Below the pieces are notes generated by a model. The model did not search any database. It had not been told where the DNA came from and was given only the letters and a program-made list of their open reading frames with translations. DNA of 64,000 bases from Butyrivibrio fibrisolvens. GTDB lineage: Bacteria > Bacillota > Clostridia > Lachnospirales > Lachnospiraceae. The translations under genes and the position numbers were made by a program. Location of the stretch: assembly GCF_023206215.1 (NCBI RefSeq), contig NZ_CP065801.1:62001-126000 (forward strand), in the 5' to 3' direction. Numbering within the stretch: the first letter of the stretch is position 1; every line of letters starts with the position of its first letter. Below are positions 47,373-57,292 of this stretch, one piece after another.

Positions 47373-47915
47373 ATGGGAACAAATGCATATCTCGACGAGG
47401 TCTTAAGAAGATATTCAAGTTCTTTTGATCTTTACAGAGATTATTCCATTTACGGCGAAAAGTATCCGGCATACGGATACTTTTTTTCATTAGGAGAAAA
47501 ATACGTTCTGAAAAAAGAGGCTAATCTCTGGTCCATTCGGGCTTATGAGCATGTCCTTTTCTGTCAGACAGATACTCTTACCACAGAATACATAGATCAT
47601 CTTCATAAAGTAATGGAGGATCATATGGAGCCTGAACTTGTAAGAAAAGGCCGGAAATATCCTGAAAAAGATCATATGATCTCATACCTGACAATAGTTG
47701 TGATATCTAAAAACACTCCAGACAAAGAGACTATCAAAAATATAAGAAAGTTTCGTTTTGATAAAGGTTATCTTTTTAATTTCAGGGGCCATAGCGAAGG
47801 CGGTTTTTTATGTGCATGTCTTGATTCCAAAGAAGTATATACCAATTACAGTGGACGAAGACTAAGGAAAATGTTTGAAGACGTTTTTAAATTCCTTGAA
47901 AAAAAGGCTTCCTAA
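47373..47915 (+). CDS. Uncharacterised protein next to hypA
   Basis: 180 residues, soluble and basic, with AAGGGAG before the ATG. The opening NAYLDEVLRRYSSSFDLYRD and the middle YEHVLFCQTDTLT suggest a compact alpha/beta domain. A second part has LVRKGRKYPEKDHMISYLTI and GYLFNFRGHSEGGFLCACLD. I do not recognise the family and see no catalytic motif. The 250 bases to hypA are AT-rich and hold no gene. It may be tied to the hydrogenase only by position. Confidence 0.6.
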   Translation: MGTNAYLDEVLRRYSSSFDLYRDYSIYGEKYPAYGYFFSLGEKYVLKKEANLWSIRAYEHVLFCQTDTLTTEYIDHLHKVMEDHMEPELVRKGRKYPEKDHMISYLTIVVISKNTPDKETIKNIRKFRFDKGYLFNFRGHSEGGFLCACLDSKEVYTNYSGRRLRKMFEDVFKFLEKKAS

Positions 47916-48095
47916 GGCCTACATATCTTTTTTGCATAAAGATGGTCTTATAGCCGGATGGGCCAAAACAGATCATAAACAAAAACAGCTTATTAAACCA
48001 CTCTTACTGCAGACTGGTTTATATACAGTATCAGGTTAGTCTATGATTTCTTCCTGATACCAATTCAATCAAAATCATAAGGAGGAGATAGTATT

Positions 48096-49838
48096 ATGAA
48101 TGCAGCAGTATTATTAATTGTCAGCATAGCTATTCTTGCATGTGGATATGTATTCTACGGCGGATGGCTTGCTAAGCAGTGGGGCGTTGATCCTAAGAGG
48201 AAGACTCCTGCTCACGAATTTGAGGATGGTATGGATTATGTTCCTGCCAAAACCCCGGTTCTTATGGGACATCACTTTTCTTCTATAGCAGGAGCAGGTC
48301 CTATCAACGGACCTATTCAGGCCGCAGTATTTGGCTGGGTTCCTGTTCTTTTATGGGTACTCATCGGAGGTATTTTCTTTGGCGGAGTTCATGATTTCGG
48401 AGCTTTGTTTGCATCCCTTCGAAACAAGGGTCAGTCTATCGGCGAGATCATCGACAACTCTATGGGCAAGAAGTCCAAGAGGCTTTTCCTTACATTTGGA
48501 TATCTTACACTTCTTTTAGTAGTAGCAGCATTTGCTTCTATCGTAGCAAGTACTTTTGGTACAACAACAGCAGCCGGAGCAGCTGTAGAAGGTGCAACTC
48601 TTGCAGCTAATGAATCTACTGCAATGATTTCATTCCTTTTCATCGCTCTTGCAATTGTATTTGGATTCTTCGTTTACAGAAAAAATGCACCAATCGGTAT
48701 CGCATCAGTTTTTGGTGTACTTGGAATAGTAGCTATAGTTGCTATAGGTCTTAAGTTCCATCCTATCGCACTGTCCTACAACACATGGATGATCGTTATC
48801 GGAGCTTATATCCTTGTTGCTTCTGTAACACCTGTATGGATCCTTCTTCAGCCAAGAGATTACCTTAGCTCATTCCTTCTCTACTTCATGATAGCTGCAG
48901 GTGTTGTCGCAGTAATCGGCGCAGTAATTACAGGTAATGGTAATTTCTCAGTTCCTGCATTTGGCGATGCCGCCCTTAAAGGAACAGGCGTATTTACTAC
49001 AGGTACCATGTTCCCTGCACTTTTTGTTACAATCGCCTGCGGTGCTATTTCAGGATTCCATTCACTTGTTTCTTCAGGAACAACAGCCAAGCAGCTTGAT
49101 AATGAAAAAGATGCAAGGCCTGTAGCTTTCGGTTCTATGCTTATTGAATGTGTTGTAGCAGTTATCTCTCTTTGCGCAATAGGTTTTGTATGGGTATCTG
49201 CATCAGATGGTACATATGCATCTCCTACACAGGTATTTGCAGGCGGTCTTTCAGCTATGATCGGATCTTTTGCAGGTGAGGGCGCACAGAATGTTATGTA
49301 TCAGATGCTCATCCTTGCAGTTTCTGTATTCTGCCTTACATCACTTGATACAGCAACAAGACTTGCAAGATATATGCTTCAGGAATTCGTACTTGAAAAC
49401 GGACAGAGCTACAAGGATGCCAAGGGTGTAGGTCGTATCGTTGGTAATCCTATCGTTGCAACAGCTATCACAGTAGTACTTGGCGTAGCACTTGGTCTTA
49501 CAGGATATACCAAGATCTGGCCACTTTTTGGAGCAGCTAACCAGCTTCTTGCAGCACTTGGACTTATCGCAGTATGCACATGGCTTGGACAGGTTGGCAA
49601 GAACAACAAGATGTTCTTTGTACCTATGGTATTCATGCTTGTTGTAACTATCGTATCTCTTGTTCAGACTATCATCGCTAAGATAAATGCATTTTCACAG
49701 ACACAGGATGTTTGGACTATAATCCAGGCTACTATCGCAGTTCTTCTTGTAGTTCTTTCACTGGTACTTGCAAAGACAGCCTTCACAACGCTTATGGCTC
49801 AGAGAAAGAATAAAGCTAAAAAAGATAATGCAGCATGA
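48096..49838 (+). CDS. cstA: CstA-family carbon starvation protein / peptide or pyruvate transporter
   Basis: 580 residues and about 15-16 membrane segments. FGWVPVLLWVLIGGIFFGGVHD and AGAGPINGPIQAA are signature parts of the CstA family, and SGFHSLVSSGTTAKQL follows in the middle. Family members import peptides or pyruvate during carbon shortage. A strong GGAGGAG site precedes the ATG. The leader at about 48032-48060 can form GTATCAGG(N17)CCTGATAC, and a strong terminator follows. Codon use is optimised compared with the glycan genes, suggesting high expression. Confidence 0.9.
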   Translation: MNAAVLLIVSIAILACGYVFYGGWLAKQWGVDPKRKTPAHEFEDGMDYVPAKTPVLMGHHFSSIAGAGPINGPIQAAVFGWVPVLLWVLIGGIFFGGVHDFGALFASLRNKGQSIGEIIDNSMGKKSKRLFLTFGYLTLLLVVAAFASIVASTFGTTTAAGAAVEGATLAANESTAMISFLFIALAIVFGFFVYRKNAPIGIASVFGVLGIVAIVAIGLKFHPIALSYNTWMIVIGAYILVASVTPVWILLQPRDYLSSFLLYFMIAAGVVAVIGAVITGNGNFSVPAFGDAALKGTGVFTTGTMFPALFVTIACGAISGFHSLVSSGTTAKQLDNEKDARPVAFGSMLIECVVAVISLCAIGFVWVSASDGTYASPTQVFAGGLSAMIGSFAGEGAQNVMYQMLILAVSVFCLTSLDTATRLARYMLQEFVLENGQSYKDAKGVGRIVGNPIVATAITVVLGVALGLTGYTKIWPLFGAANQLLAALGLIAVCTWLGQVGKNNKMFFVPMVFMLVVTIVSLVQTIIAKINAFSQTQDVWTIIQATIAVLLVVLSLVLAKTAFTTLMAQRKNKAKKDNAA

Positions 49839-49872
49839 TATATCCGTGTATATAATATGATCCATCCTTAAA

Positions 49873-49916
49873 ATATAAGCCGCCCGTAGTTTATTATAGC
49901 TTCGGGCGGCTTATAT
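49873..49916. terminator. Terminator after cstA
   Basis: ATATAAGCCGCCCG (49873-49886) pairs perfectly with CGGGCGGCTTATAT (49903-49916). Confidence 0.85.
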
Positions 49917-49961
49917 ATTATCTAACAAAACTTCCCACTTTGACGGTTCAGTATGAATTAT

Positions 49962-51662
49962 CTAATCAATCCTTATACACATCATAGTCAGATCATCAAA
50001 TTGCTTTTCATCACCGACAAAGGCATTTACATCTTCTATAACATGTCCGATCAGAGCTTTCGGATCTAGGTTCGGCTCTTTGTTCAATGATTCAAGAAGT
50101 CTTTTGCTTCCAAACATTTTCTTATCTTTATCAGTTGCTTCCACAACTCCGTCTGTATATACAAGGATCGTATCGCCTTTTTCAAGTTCTATCTCATAAT
50201 CCTTATACTTGACGCCTTCCATTCCTCCCAGGATTATTCCATGCGGATCCTTGAATATATCGAATCTGTCACCTTTTTTAATGAAGGGGTATTCATGACC
50301 TGCGCTTGAAGCTACTATCTTTTTTTCTCTAATCGAGAGTATTCCAAACCATACTGTTACGAACATTCCTTCTTTATTATTGGCACATATCTGTTCGTTG
50401 GCCTTCATAAGGGTCTTAGAAGGGCTAAGGCCCGCTATGGCAAGGTTCTTGATTATTATCTTACATGCCATCATGAATAGGGCTGCAGGGACTCCCTTAC
50501 CTGATACATCCGCGATCACAAGTCCCAAGTGATCTTCATCTATAAGGAAGAAATCATAGAAATCACCGCCAACTTCCTTAGCCGCTTTGGCTGATGCATA
50601 TATCTCGAATTCATCTCTGCCTGGGAAAGGATCTGTAGCATCCGGAAGCATCGCTGCCTGTATAGCAGAAGCAGTATCCAGCTCTATCCTTATCCTTTCC
50701 TGCTCTCTTGTTACTGTATCAAGATTTTTAATATAGCTGTTTATTTCTAGCTCCATCTTCTGCATTGACGATAGCAGATCATTGGCTTCTGTAATCCTGG
50801 AACATGGTATATTCCCAAACACAAGCTTTACATTATCTTCATGCTTTAGAGATCTTTCTTCATAGCCTTCTGCGTACTTTTCTGCAAGATCAGATATATG
50901 CATTATGGGCTTTACCATATTTTTTTTGATAAAATATGCTATTAGTAAACATACAACTATAGCCAGAATAATGGCTGCAAGGGTGCTACTTATGATAAAG
51001 CTTATGAACCTGTCATTAATCTTACTTGTCGGAATATCTGCCGTAAGATATGCGTACACCCCGGCAGACTTGTCAGCATATATAAGCACCCCATCTGTTC
51101 GAAGCATACCAAAATATTTCGAACGGGAATAAAAGCCTTTAAACAGTTTGGTCTTTTTGTCAAAATTCTTGGAAGAGACCTCAAACATCTCACCGCAAGG
51201 AATAGCCGTCACATCTCTGGCATCCATGACATAAATTCCGTATTCCCTTTCAGGATACATTATAACAAAGTCAATCTCAGTAGCTTCAGTCCCTTTTCTT
51301 AAATCTTCCAGGAATTTCTGCATCTTGATGTAGTCTTCTTCTTCAGGAACCGCCTTGTAGTGCTTAAGATATGAATCAAGGTCATTGTTGTAAGCATTAA
51401 GCGGGTCATCTACGCTACTTAAGATACTGTCGCATTCATCAACAAACCTCTTTATAAGCTCGGTGTCAAGCTGGGTAGCCGCTTCTCCCGTGATAGCTCT
51501 TGCCACATCATCGTATACCTCTGTGATCTGACGATAAAAAAACAAATAGCTAACTGCAAGGATAAGCCCGCCCAGAATGATAGCGTTAAAAGCTATCATC
51601 TTCACAACAAAATTCGTAAGTCTTACACTTCTTATCTTCTTATCACCCATGTCAGTCTTCAT
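49962..51662 (-). CDS. Membrane sensor PP2C-type (SpoIIE/RsbU) serine phosphatase
   Basis: 566 residues. Membrane helices near 17-39 and 215-245 flank an extracellular Cache-like sensor domain. A HAMP-like linker and coiled coil follow. The PP2C domain begins at AIQAAMLPDATDPFPG and has the metal-binding EVGGDFYDFF, VIADVSGKGVPAALFM and DTILVYTDGVVEATD. Such proteins dephosphorylate anti-anti-sigma factors in response to an outside signal. No sigma or anti-sigma gene is adjacent. The ligand is unknown. Confidence 0.88.
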   Translation of the reverse strand: MKTDMGDKKIRSVRLTNFVVKMIAFNAIILGGLILAVSYLFFYRQITEVYDDVARAITGEAATQLDTELIKRFVDECDSILSSVDDPLNAYNNDLDSYLKHYKAVPEEEDYIKMQKFLEDLRKGTEATEIDFVIMYPEREYGIYVMDARDVTAIPCGEMFEVSSKNFDKKTKLFKGFYSRSKYFGMLRTDGVLIYADKSAGVYAYLTADIPTSKINDRFISFIISSTLAAIILAIVVCLLIAYFIKKNMVKPIMHISDLAEKYAEGYEERSLKHEDNVKLVFGNIPCSRITEANDLLSSMQKMELEINSYIKNLDTVTREQERIRIELDTASAIQAAMLPDATDPFPGRDEFEIYASAKAAKEVGGDFYDFFLIDEDHLGLVIADVSGKGVPAALFMMACKIIIKNLAIAGLSPSKTLMKANEQICANNKEGMFVTVWFGILSIREKKIVASSAGHEYPFIKKGDRFDIFKDPHGIILGGMEGVKYKDYEIELEKGDTILVYTDGVVEATDKDKKMFGSKRLLESLNKEPNLDPKALIGHVIEDVNAFVGDEKQFDDLTMMCIRID

Positions 51663-51751
51663 ATCACCAATAATATCCCTTAAAAGTGATAGGCCACTAG
51701 AACAAGCCTTCCTGTAAATTTTATCACGTTTATATATTATCAGTAAATTAG

Positions 51752-51850
51752 CAAAATAACCCCTGATGACTAAGGCAATGGGTTATTTTGAAAACAATAA
51801 AACTAAAACCTGTAGCAGGTAAGTTAAGGATCATTTGCCCGCTACAGGTT
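51752..51850 (-). terminator. Two hairpins after tldE
   Basis: AACCTGTAGC (51807-51816) with GCTACAGGTT (51841-51850) is followed by T-rich sequence on the - strand. CAAAATAACCC (51752-51762) with GGGTTATTTTG (51780-51790) is a further perfect 11-bp stem. Confidence 0.7.
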
Positions 51851-51870
51851 CATATGTTGGATTTAATATG

Positions 51871-53178
51871 TTATTCTCCGGCGCCGGATACTGTTACATT
51901 TTCAAGTCTTGTGATCTTAGGAAGCTTGTAGTTGTCATACTGAACCTGTTCTTTGGTCATCGACATATTCTTTATAAAATCAGACATATTACCTGATACT
52001 GATCCGCCTGACACAGCAGTTACCTTATCTGTGCCATCTACATCCTCATGCAGATATCCAAGACGGATCTCACCAAAGATATCACCAGTCATAGGATGTA
52101 CCTGAAAATCAGAAAACTCTACAATCTCAAGATACTTACCTTTTCTTATCTCTTCTTCAGTCTTAGTGCCACCTGAAAATTCGCTGTTGGTGATCATGAA
52201 TGTATCCTTCTCATCCAGATAATAACCAAATTTGGTTGATCCCCAGAATGATACAGGAACATCCTCTTTCATAAGTGTCATATCTCTTACGGGAGTTCCT
52301 TCAGCGTCATAGTCGAAATTAGTCGATGAATTCTCAAGGTATTTGACAGCCTTTACTGTAACCTTGTCTCCCTTGATATCCTTAGATATAGGTGTACCTT
52401 TTTGCCACTTACTAGTCTTCCTATAGATGTTTCCCGTGTTAAGGTTACTTATAAAGTATCTGTATATCTCTTTTGAATCACTTGTTGTAAAAAGACATGG
52501 AATCTGAGCAAGGGCAGGTGTCTTAGTTGTACATAGCCTGTCTTTTCCATATTTCATAGCTTTATCAAGAGTATCTTTTATATTCTTTTCGTCACATGTT
52601 CCAAGATTGAAAGCTCTGTAAAGCTCGATTTCATGATCTTTTTCCTTGGTTCTTGCATTAACTACTGCTTCAAGCATTGAAGAAGGATACGTCTGAGTTA
52701 CATCTATTCCCTTACTTGTAATGATCCTCTTTGTGATATGAGAAGTGAATATCTCATAGCTGTTAATATCCTCTGTTTCTGTTTCATTCACAGAATCCAT
52801 CGTTCTTATGAACTCCTTCGATATATCTGCAAGAGGTGCAAGTTCTTTTGAAATAGTCTCATTAGCCTTCTTGGGCACTTTAAGATCGAAATATCTGTCT
52901 TTAACATATTCTGACTGAGCTACAAGATCAGCAACTGTTTTTTTGATATACTCATCTGTCTCGCTTGGATTTATAGTAGCAGCCGCAAGACCTGTGTACT
53001 GATCATTGTCATAATTCTTGTAAACAATGATCTCAATAGTCTTTACATCTGTTACTCTATTTTGGTCAAGCTCATGCTTTATATAATAAAATTCCCAGCC
53101 ATGCTTAACAGTCTCTATTATCTTCCAGTTATCTGCGCCGCTTTCGTTAAGTACTTTCTTAAGTTCTTCTATCTTCAT
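51871..53178 (-). CDS. pmbA: TldE/PmbA-type metalloprotease partner subunit
   Basis: 435 residues. The TldE-like partner lacks the HExxxH site and forms a heterodimer with TldD that degrades unfolded peptides and in some hosts matures RiPPs. The ending VSGGSVSGNMSDFIKNMSMT is the family C-terminal signature. It overlaps the tldD stop by 4 bases. Its presence on a replicon with a lasso-type peptide is suggestive, but the two loci are 48 kb apart. Confidence 0.88.
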   Translation of the reverse strand: MKIEELKKVLNESGADNWKIIETVKHGWEFYYIKHELDQNRVTDVKTIEIIVYKNYDNDQYTGLAAATINPSETDEYIKKTVADLVAQSEYVKDRYFDLKVPKKANETISKELAPLADISKEFIRTMDSVNETETEDINSYEIFTSHITKRIITSKGIDVTQTYPSSMLEAVVNARTKEKDHEIELYRAFNLGTCDEKNIKDTLDKAMKYGKDRLCTTKTPALAQIPCLFTTSDSKEIYRYFISNLNTGNIYRKTSKWQKGTPISKDIKGDKVTVKAVKYLENSSTNFDYDAEGTPVRDMTLMKEDVPVSFWGSTKFGYYLDEKDTFMITNSEFSGGTKTEEEIRKGKYLEIVEFSDFQVHPMTGDIFGEIRLGYLHEDVDGTDKVTAVSGGSVSGNMSDFIKNMSMTKEQVQYDNYKLPKITRLENVTVSGAGE

Positions 53179-54608
53179 CCCAGTATTCCTTTCGTCTTAA
53201 GATATGGGCCGCCATCTGAAACCTTTACCCACTCTTTGTAGCCTTTGCCGCATCCTCCGGCACCAAATGTCTGCCTGTCTTTGGAACACATAGTGATATT
53301 ACCAAGTAGATCAGGAACATAACCTGTCATAATGATAGGGGCAACAACCTTACCGGTAAGCTTACCATCTATGATCTCACGACCTTTGGAAATGATACAC
53401 TGGATTCCCCAATGCTTAGGATCTTCCATACCACTTTCCATTCCCTCAAGAAGATATCCTTTCTTCACAGAAGCTATCATCTCTTCCATGGTATATTCAC
53501 CTGAATCAAATACTGTATTGGTCATACGTGTATATGCCTTGTGAGCAAAATTCTCACGCTTACCATTACCTGTAGGTTTAATGCCAAGACGAAGTGCACT
53601 AAGAGCATCACAGATACCTGTTTTTAAGATACCATGATCGATCTCTATTACATCACCTGCCATAGTTCCTTCATCATCAAAGAAATAACTTGCCACGTCA
53701 TCTGCGCATAAAGCCCCTTCATGCATAGTAACCTGATCAGAGCCTACGCGCTTATCAATATATTCTTTGCCAAGAGCTCTGTTTTTTACAAACATATCCA
53801 TCTCTACGCCATGACCGAATGCTTCATGCGCAATAAGACCTGTAACTTCAGGGCATGTGATGATCTCATATTCACCGGGTACTATAGCTGTAGCATCCAG
53901 AAGCTCTTCCACATTCCTTACTGTAACTTCAAGCTTGTCTTCAAGTCCAGACAGAAGCTCGCATCCACCCATTCCTGAATGAGATGCATATTCCTGCTTG
54001 TTCTTGCCATCACGTGATGCGATAGGCATAATAGCGCCTTCACTGTATACGTAAGCCTGACGCAGATCTCTGTTTTCAGACAGGAACATCTTACATACAT
54101 GAGTACTTTTCCATAATGCATAACATTCGATAAGGTGCTCACCAAGTGACATACCCTTATCAGATATAGCTTTAAGTCTTGTAGCAATATCTTCTACATC
54201 AGCTTCTTCCGGAAGTATCTCTACATCTTTTTGTCCCATGAAGGTAATAGGTTCATCGTCAAGTATAGGAGTACTATAGGTCTTTGCATTAACACTCTTT
54301 AAAAGATCGAGCTGCTCGCCTATTTCCTTTTTTACAAGTTCTGCTATATAAGCAGCATCTTTCATATCATCTGTGTTAAGAGCGTATTCACTGTACTGTC
54401 CATCTTTGTATACTCTGAATACAACTCCTCTTTCCGTCATCATTGTTTCATTAGAAACATGCTTGGTATGCTGCGTTATTGTAACCTCAAGTCCTTTAGA
54501 GTCTGTGCACAGCGCACTGACATAGTCATAGTCCTTTCGAAGAAGCGCTATAACTTCCTTTACGACAGGAGCTATCGACTCAAGGTAGGTTGAAAATGGT
54601 GTTTTCAT
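53175..54608 (-). CDS. tldD: TldD-type zinc metalloprotease
   Basis: 477 residues. HEAFGHGVE at 261-269 is the HExxxH zinc site, with EMDMF following. TFGAGGCGKGYKEW near the C-terminus is a family landmark. It acts with TldE inside the cell on small or unfolded peptides. Promoter not clear; the 200 bases upstream are AT-rich and include the terminator of the next gene. Confidence 0.9.
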   Translation of the reverse strand: MKTPFSTYLESIAPVVKEVIALLRKDYDYVSALCTDSKGLEVTITQHTKHVSNETMMTERGVVFRVYKDGQYSEYALNTDDMKDAAYIAELVKKEIGEQLDLLKSVNAKTYSTPILDDEPITFMGQKDVEILPEEADVEDIATRLKAISDKGMSLGEHLIECYALWKSTHVCKMFLSENRDLRQAYVYSEGAIMPIASRDGKNKQEYASHSGMGGCELLSGLEDKLEVTVRNVEELLDATAIVPGEYEIITCPEVTGLIAHEAFGHGVEMDMFVKNRALGKEYIDKRVGSDQVTMHEGALCADDVASYFFDDEGTMAGDVIEIDHGILKTGICDALSALRLGIKPTGNGKRENFAHKAYTRMTNTVFDSGEYTMEEMIASVKKGYLLEGMESGMEDPKHWGIQCIISKGREIIDGKLTGKVVAPIIMTGYVPDLLGNITMCSKDRQTFGAGGCGKGYKEWVKVSDGGPYLKTKGILG

Positions 54609-54694
54609 GTTCCCCGCCTTTCACTGCTGAATTAACATTATGACCTTAATTCTTGCATAAATGAGATTCTTTTTCAATATTAATATTTCAGGCA

Positions 54695-54744
54695 CAAAAA
54701 AGTCCTCCGGAACTTATGATCATCTCATATGTTCTGAAGGACTT
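54695..54744 (-). terminator. Terminator after the 60-residue gene
   Basis: AAGTCCTCCGGAAC pairs with GTTCTGAAGGACTT with two mismatches, followed by T residues on the - strand. Confidence 0.7.
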
Positions 54745-54828
54745 ATTATTATCTGTTATCTATATAGGCAACTATATCTTTTATATACAGCTACTTATAT
54801 CGCAATAAAATAGTATTCAGGATAAGAC

Positions 54829-55011
54829 TCAATGATTGATGCCCTTGATCAGATCTCTGATATCTCCTATACTCTTTTCCTTAACATACATGGGTGTATA
54901 TGCTCTGAGCCACTTTCCATAAGCGTCAACAGTCATCTTCCTTGGAAGCGATACGCCAAGCTTCTTATGGATCATGATAGCGTCTTTTAACTGATTTGCG
55001 GTTGCCTGCAT
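54829..55011 (-). CDS. Small conserved-looking protein, 60 residues
   Basis: Starts MQATANQLKDAIMIHKKLGV, with AAAAGGAGG five bases before the ATG and a terminator behind, so it is very likely expressed. It is basic and predicted helical (SLPRKMTVDAYGKWLRAY). No motif recognised. Confidence 0.65.
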   Translation of the reverse strand: MQATANQLKDAIMIHKKLGVSLPRKMTVDAYGKWLRAYTPMYVKEKSIGDIRDLIKGINH

Positions 55012-55472
55012 ACGTGCCTCCTTTTCCGGAATTTAAATCCCTAGATACATAGCTGTTAACAAAATTCCCCCACACGCATTTTGTTATTGCCTATTCCCTA
55101 AACTAAAATCTTATTTATAAAAGACTTAAGGGGAGCGTGTGCAAAGATGTTATCGGCAACCATATCAGAAAACTTTATATCTATTTTTTATTTTTTGTAA
55201 AAAAATTCTCAGTATGCTTTTCTAATACCATCCAAAGGTCATTATCTTTATGCACATAGATTGTTCCACACCGTGTAGATCCAAGTTTTTTACCCCACTT
55301 ACGTGACTATGTTATCTTAATGAGTATCTGTCTTGTCCTGTCTTTTTTAATCCATATTCTGTTTATTATTCCATTTATTTGTTATAAAATATAGTTAACT
55401 GATTATCTTAATTAAACATATTTTTTAGATTATGACATAAGGGGCAAAAGAACTTTTTACGCATCCCTTATA
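55012..55472. other. Intergenic region with small TIR-derived hairpin
   Basis: No gene seen. CACACGC (55070) and GCGTGTG (55135) form a distant inverted pair. 55435-55472 reads ATGACATAAGGGGCAAAAG then CATCCCTTATATCAT, a short palindrome built like the ends of the MITE-like element next to it. Confidence 0.45.
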
Positions 55473-55666
55473 TCATGAGGTAGGTGTCAAAAGTTCCTTT
55501 TGACACCTTATGACTAACGGATTGTTCCGTTTCTACGAAACTCTCACAATCCTAAAACATGAGCAAATCCGCACTACGTGCTACTTTGCTCATGTTTTGC
55601 GGGTCATAAATTCATATTCGATTTCGAGCAAGCTCGAATCGAAATGACTTTTGACCCTTACGTCAT
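55473..55666. mobile_element. MITE-like element, copy B (194 bp, inverted relative to copy A)
   Basis: Nearly identical to the complement of 24367-24560, with the same length and ends. It includes GGTGTCAAAAG(TTC)CTTTTGACACC and AACATGAGCAAA...TTTGCTCATGTT. Central arms differ from copy A by changes that keep pairing. Confidence 0.75.
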
Positions 55667-55716
55667 ATCATTAGTATGTTATTATTTCAATAAAAATACC
55701 ATTCAGGGAGGTTACC

Positions 55717-55869
55717 ATGCAAAAAGAAGAATTCAGAAAACATTTAGATCAGCTTATAGCTCAATCAGTAATGAACCAGTCTTCAGATCCTATGCATCGT
55801 AGTGACTGGATCAAGATCAGAGAATCACTTCAAGATGCGCTCAATGCGCTTAACGAACTTGATTCCTAA
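55717..55869 (+). CDS. Small protein, 50 residues
   Basis: ATG at 55717 after GGGAGG with a six-base gap. MQKEEFRKHLDQLIAQSVMN to LQDALNALNELDS is acidic, amphipathic and predicted helical. It lies directly after MITE copy B. No family recognised. Confidence 0.55.
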   Translation: MQKEEFRKHLDQLIAQSVMNQSSDPMHRSDWIKIRESLQDALNALNELDS

Positions 55870-55958
55870 TTCGTTAAACCTTCCCACTTGAACAAGTCGA
55901 CATTCCCAAAGTCTTTACAGGGGCAGGCAATATAATAATCATCGCATAAAAGCTTTAT

Positions 55959-55993
55959 TAAAAAACACCACCGGCTAACCGGTGGTGTTTTTC
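55959..55993. terminator. Terminator after the HU gene
   Basis: AAACACCACCGG(CTAA)CCGGTGGTGTTT, a 12-bp perfect stem with A and T runs on either side. Confidence 0.9.
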
Positions 55994-56002
55994 TATCAAA
56001 AA

Positions 56003-56281
56003 TTATTTCTTGTTAACGGCATCCTTAAGAGCCTTACCAGCCTTGAACTTAGGAGCTACAGAAGCAGGAATCTTGATTGTAGCGCCAGTCTGAGGATTCT
56101 TACCGTTTCTAGCTGCTCTCTTAACTGTCTCAAATGTTCCGAAGCCAACAAGCTGAACCTTGTCCTTCTTCTTCAGAGCCTTTGTTACTGTGTCAACGAA
56201 AGCCTTTACTGCTGCGTCGGAGTCCTTCTTAGAAAGACCAGTTTCCTTTGCAATTGCATCAACTAATTCACTCTTGTTCAT
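56003..56281 (-). CDS. hup: HU-type DNA-binding protein
   Basis: 92 residues from MNKSELVDAIA, with GGAGG eight bases upstream. VGFGTFETVKRAARNGKNPQ and IKIPASVAPKFKAGK are the core and DNA-binding arm of HU. It bends DNA and compacts the nucleoid, and often assists iteron-type origins. Its position about 3 kb from the origin may be relevant. Strong codon bias suggests high expression. Confidence 0.95.
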   Translation of the reverse strand: MNKSELVDAIAKETGLSKKDSDAAVKAFVDTVTKALKKKDKVQLVGFGTFETVKRAARNGKNPQTGATIKIPASVAPKFKAGKALKDAVNKK

Positions 56282-56587
56282 TTTGTTTTCCTCCACTTTT
56301 GGATTTTATTGTATGAACTGTACTTAGTTGGACTTGCCAACAAAGTTATTTTACCGCTATTCTACGTAATTTACAACATAAAAATGCGTTATTTTCTATC
56401 TTTTTTGAATTTTTTTCTCTCAAATCCTCATATTCAGTGATTTTTATAGTTCATGTGGTCTATTTTACTGATTATTATGTACCTTTTTCTTCTATACCTT
56501 ATCATTTCAATACTTTTTTATATTTTAGTAAAACAAGCTTTGTACTTTACATACTAAAGCTTTACAAGCATTTCATTCATTAACTTG

Positions 56588-56625
56588 TGGACAATCAGGG
56601 TGTAGCATGCTGACTTATAGGGTGT
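56588..56625 (+). repeat. Two iteron-like sequences outside the main array
   Basis: TGGAC-AATCA-GGGTGT (56588-56603) and CTGAC-TTATA-GGGTGT (56610-56625) match both iteron types of the origin. The remaining 56297-56587 is AT-rich leader of the HU gene without other clear content. Confidence 0.7.
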
Positions 56626-56653
56626 TATATTTTTGCAAGTGCATATTTTTAAA

Positions 56654-57292
56654 TCAATCATCTTCCAGTTCGTCCTGGAGTATAAAGCATTTTATGGATT
56701 CTATAAGGGATTTTAAATGATACTTTAAGATAAATACCGCATCATTATAATCATGATACTCGTATTTGATGACATCAAGAAGCGGATAGACGTATTCTTC
56801 TGTTTCTTCTATATATTCAATGACCTTCTGTCTTGAAAAAGAACTGGACATCGTAGACACATTATTAACCCTGTCTAAGGCTTTAACTATAGCTGCAGTG
56901 CTATCTTTTGCTATTCCGGCAAAATACTCTTCCTTAGACTGACCTTTACGCTTTGTGAGCGTATCAACACAATCTCTTATTTCCTGAGGAAATGGAAGCT
57001 CCGACGGATCTACATTACAATCTTCACATATATCATGAAGCATTGTTACGGCCAGCACTTTATCATCTTTTATTCCAAGAGCATGAGCCTGACAAGCCAT
57101 CATCAGAGGATGGATGATATAAGGAATCTGCGCCTTTTTATTGAACTTATTCGCCTTTCTCATTTCCCCGCGGTGCTTCTTTATAGAATATTCAAGAGCC
57201 ATATCCAGATTTTCAAGATGCTCTGTTTTGGCCGCCTTTTTAAGACGCTTATACATATTGTTTTCAGAAAAAATCTTATCTTTAACTTCCAT
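56654..57292 (-). CDS. HD-domain protein, (p)ppGpp hydrolase (MESH1)-like
   Basis: About 212 residues from the ATG at 57292, after GAGGAG; a TTG at 57322 also opens the frame. IPYIIHPLMMA, MLHDICED and VKALDRVNNVSTM match the metal-binding H...HD...D order of the RelA/SpoT hydrolase fold. FSRQKVIEYIEETEEYVYPLL is the following helix. No synthetase, TGS or ACT domain is present, so it would be a small stand-alone hydrolase. Another nucleotide or phosphate ester is possible. Confidence 0.75.
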   Translation of the reverse strand: MEVKDKIFSENNMYKRLKKAAKTEHLENLDMALEYSIKKHRGEMRKANKFNKKAQIPYIIHPLMMACQAHALGIKDDKVLAVTMLHDICEDCNVDPSELPFPQEIRDCVDTLTKRKGQSKEEYFAGIAKDSTAAIVKALDRVNNVSTMSSSFSRQKVIEYIEETEEYVYPLLDVIKYEYHDYNDAVFILKYHLKSLIESIKCFILQDELEDD

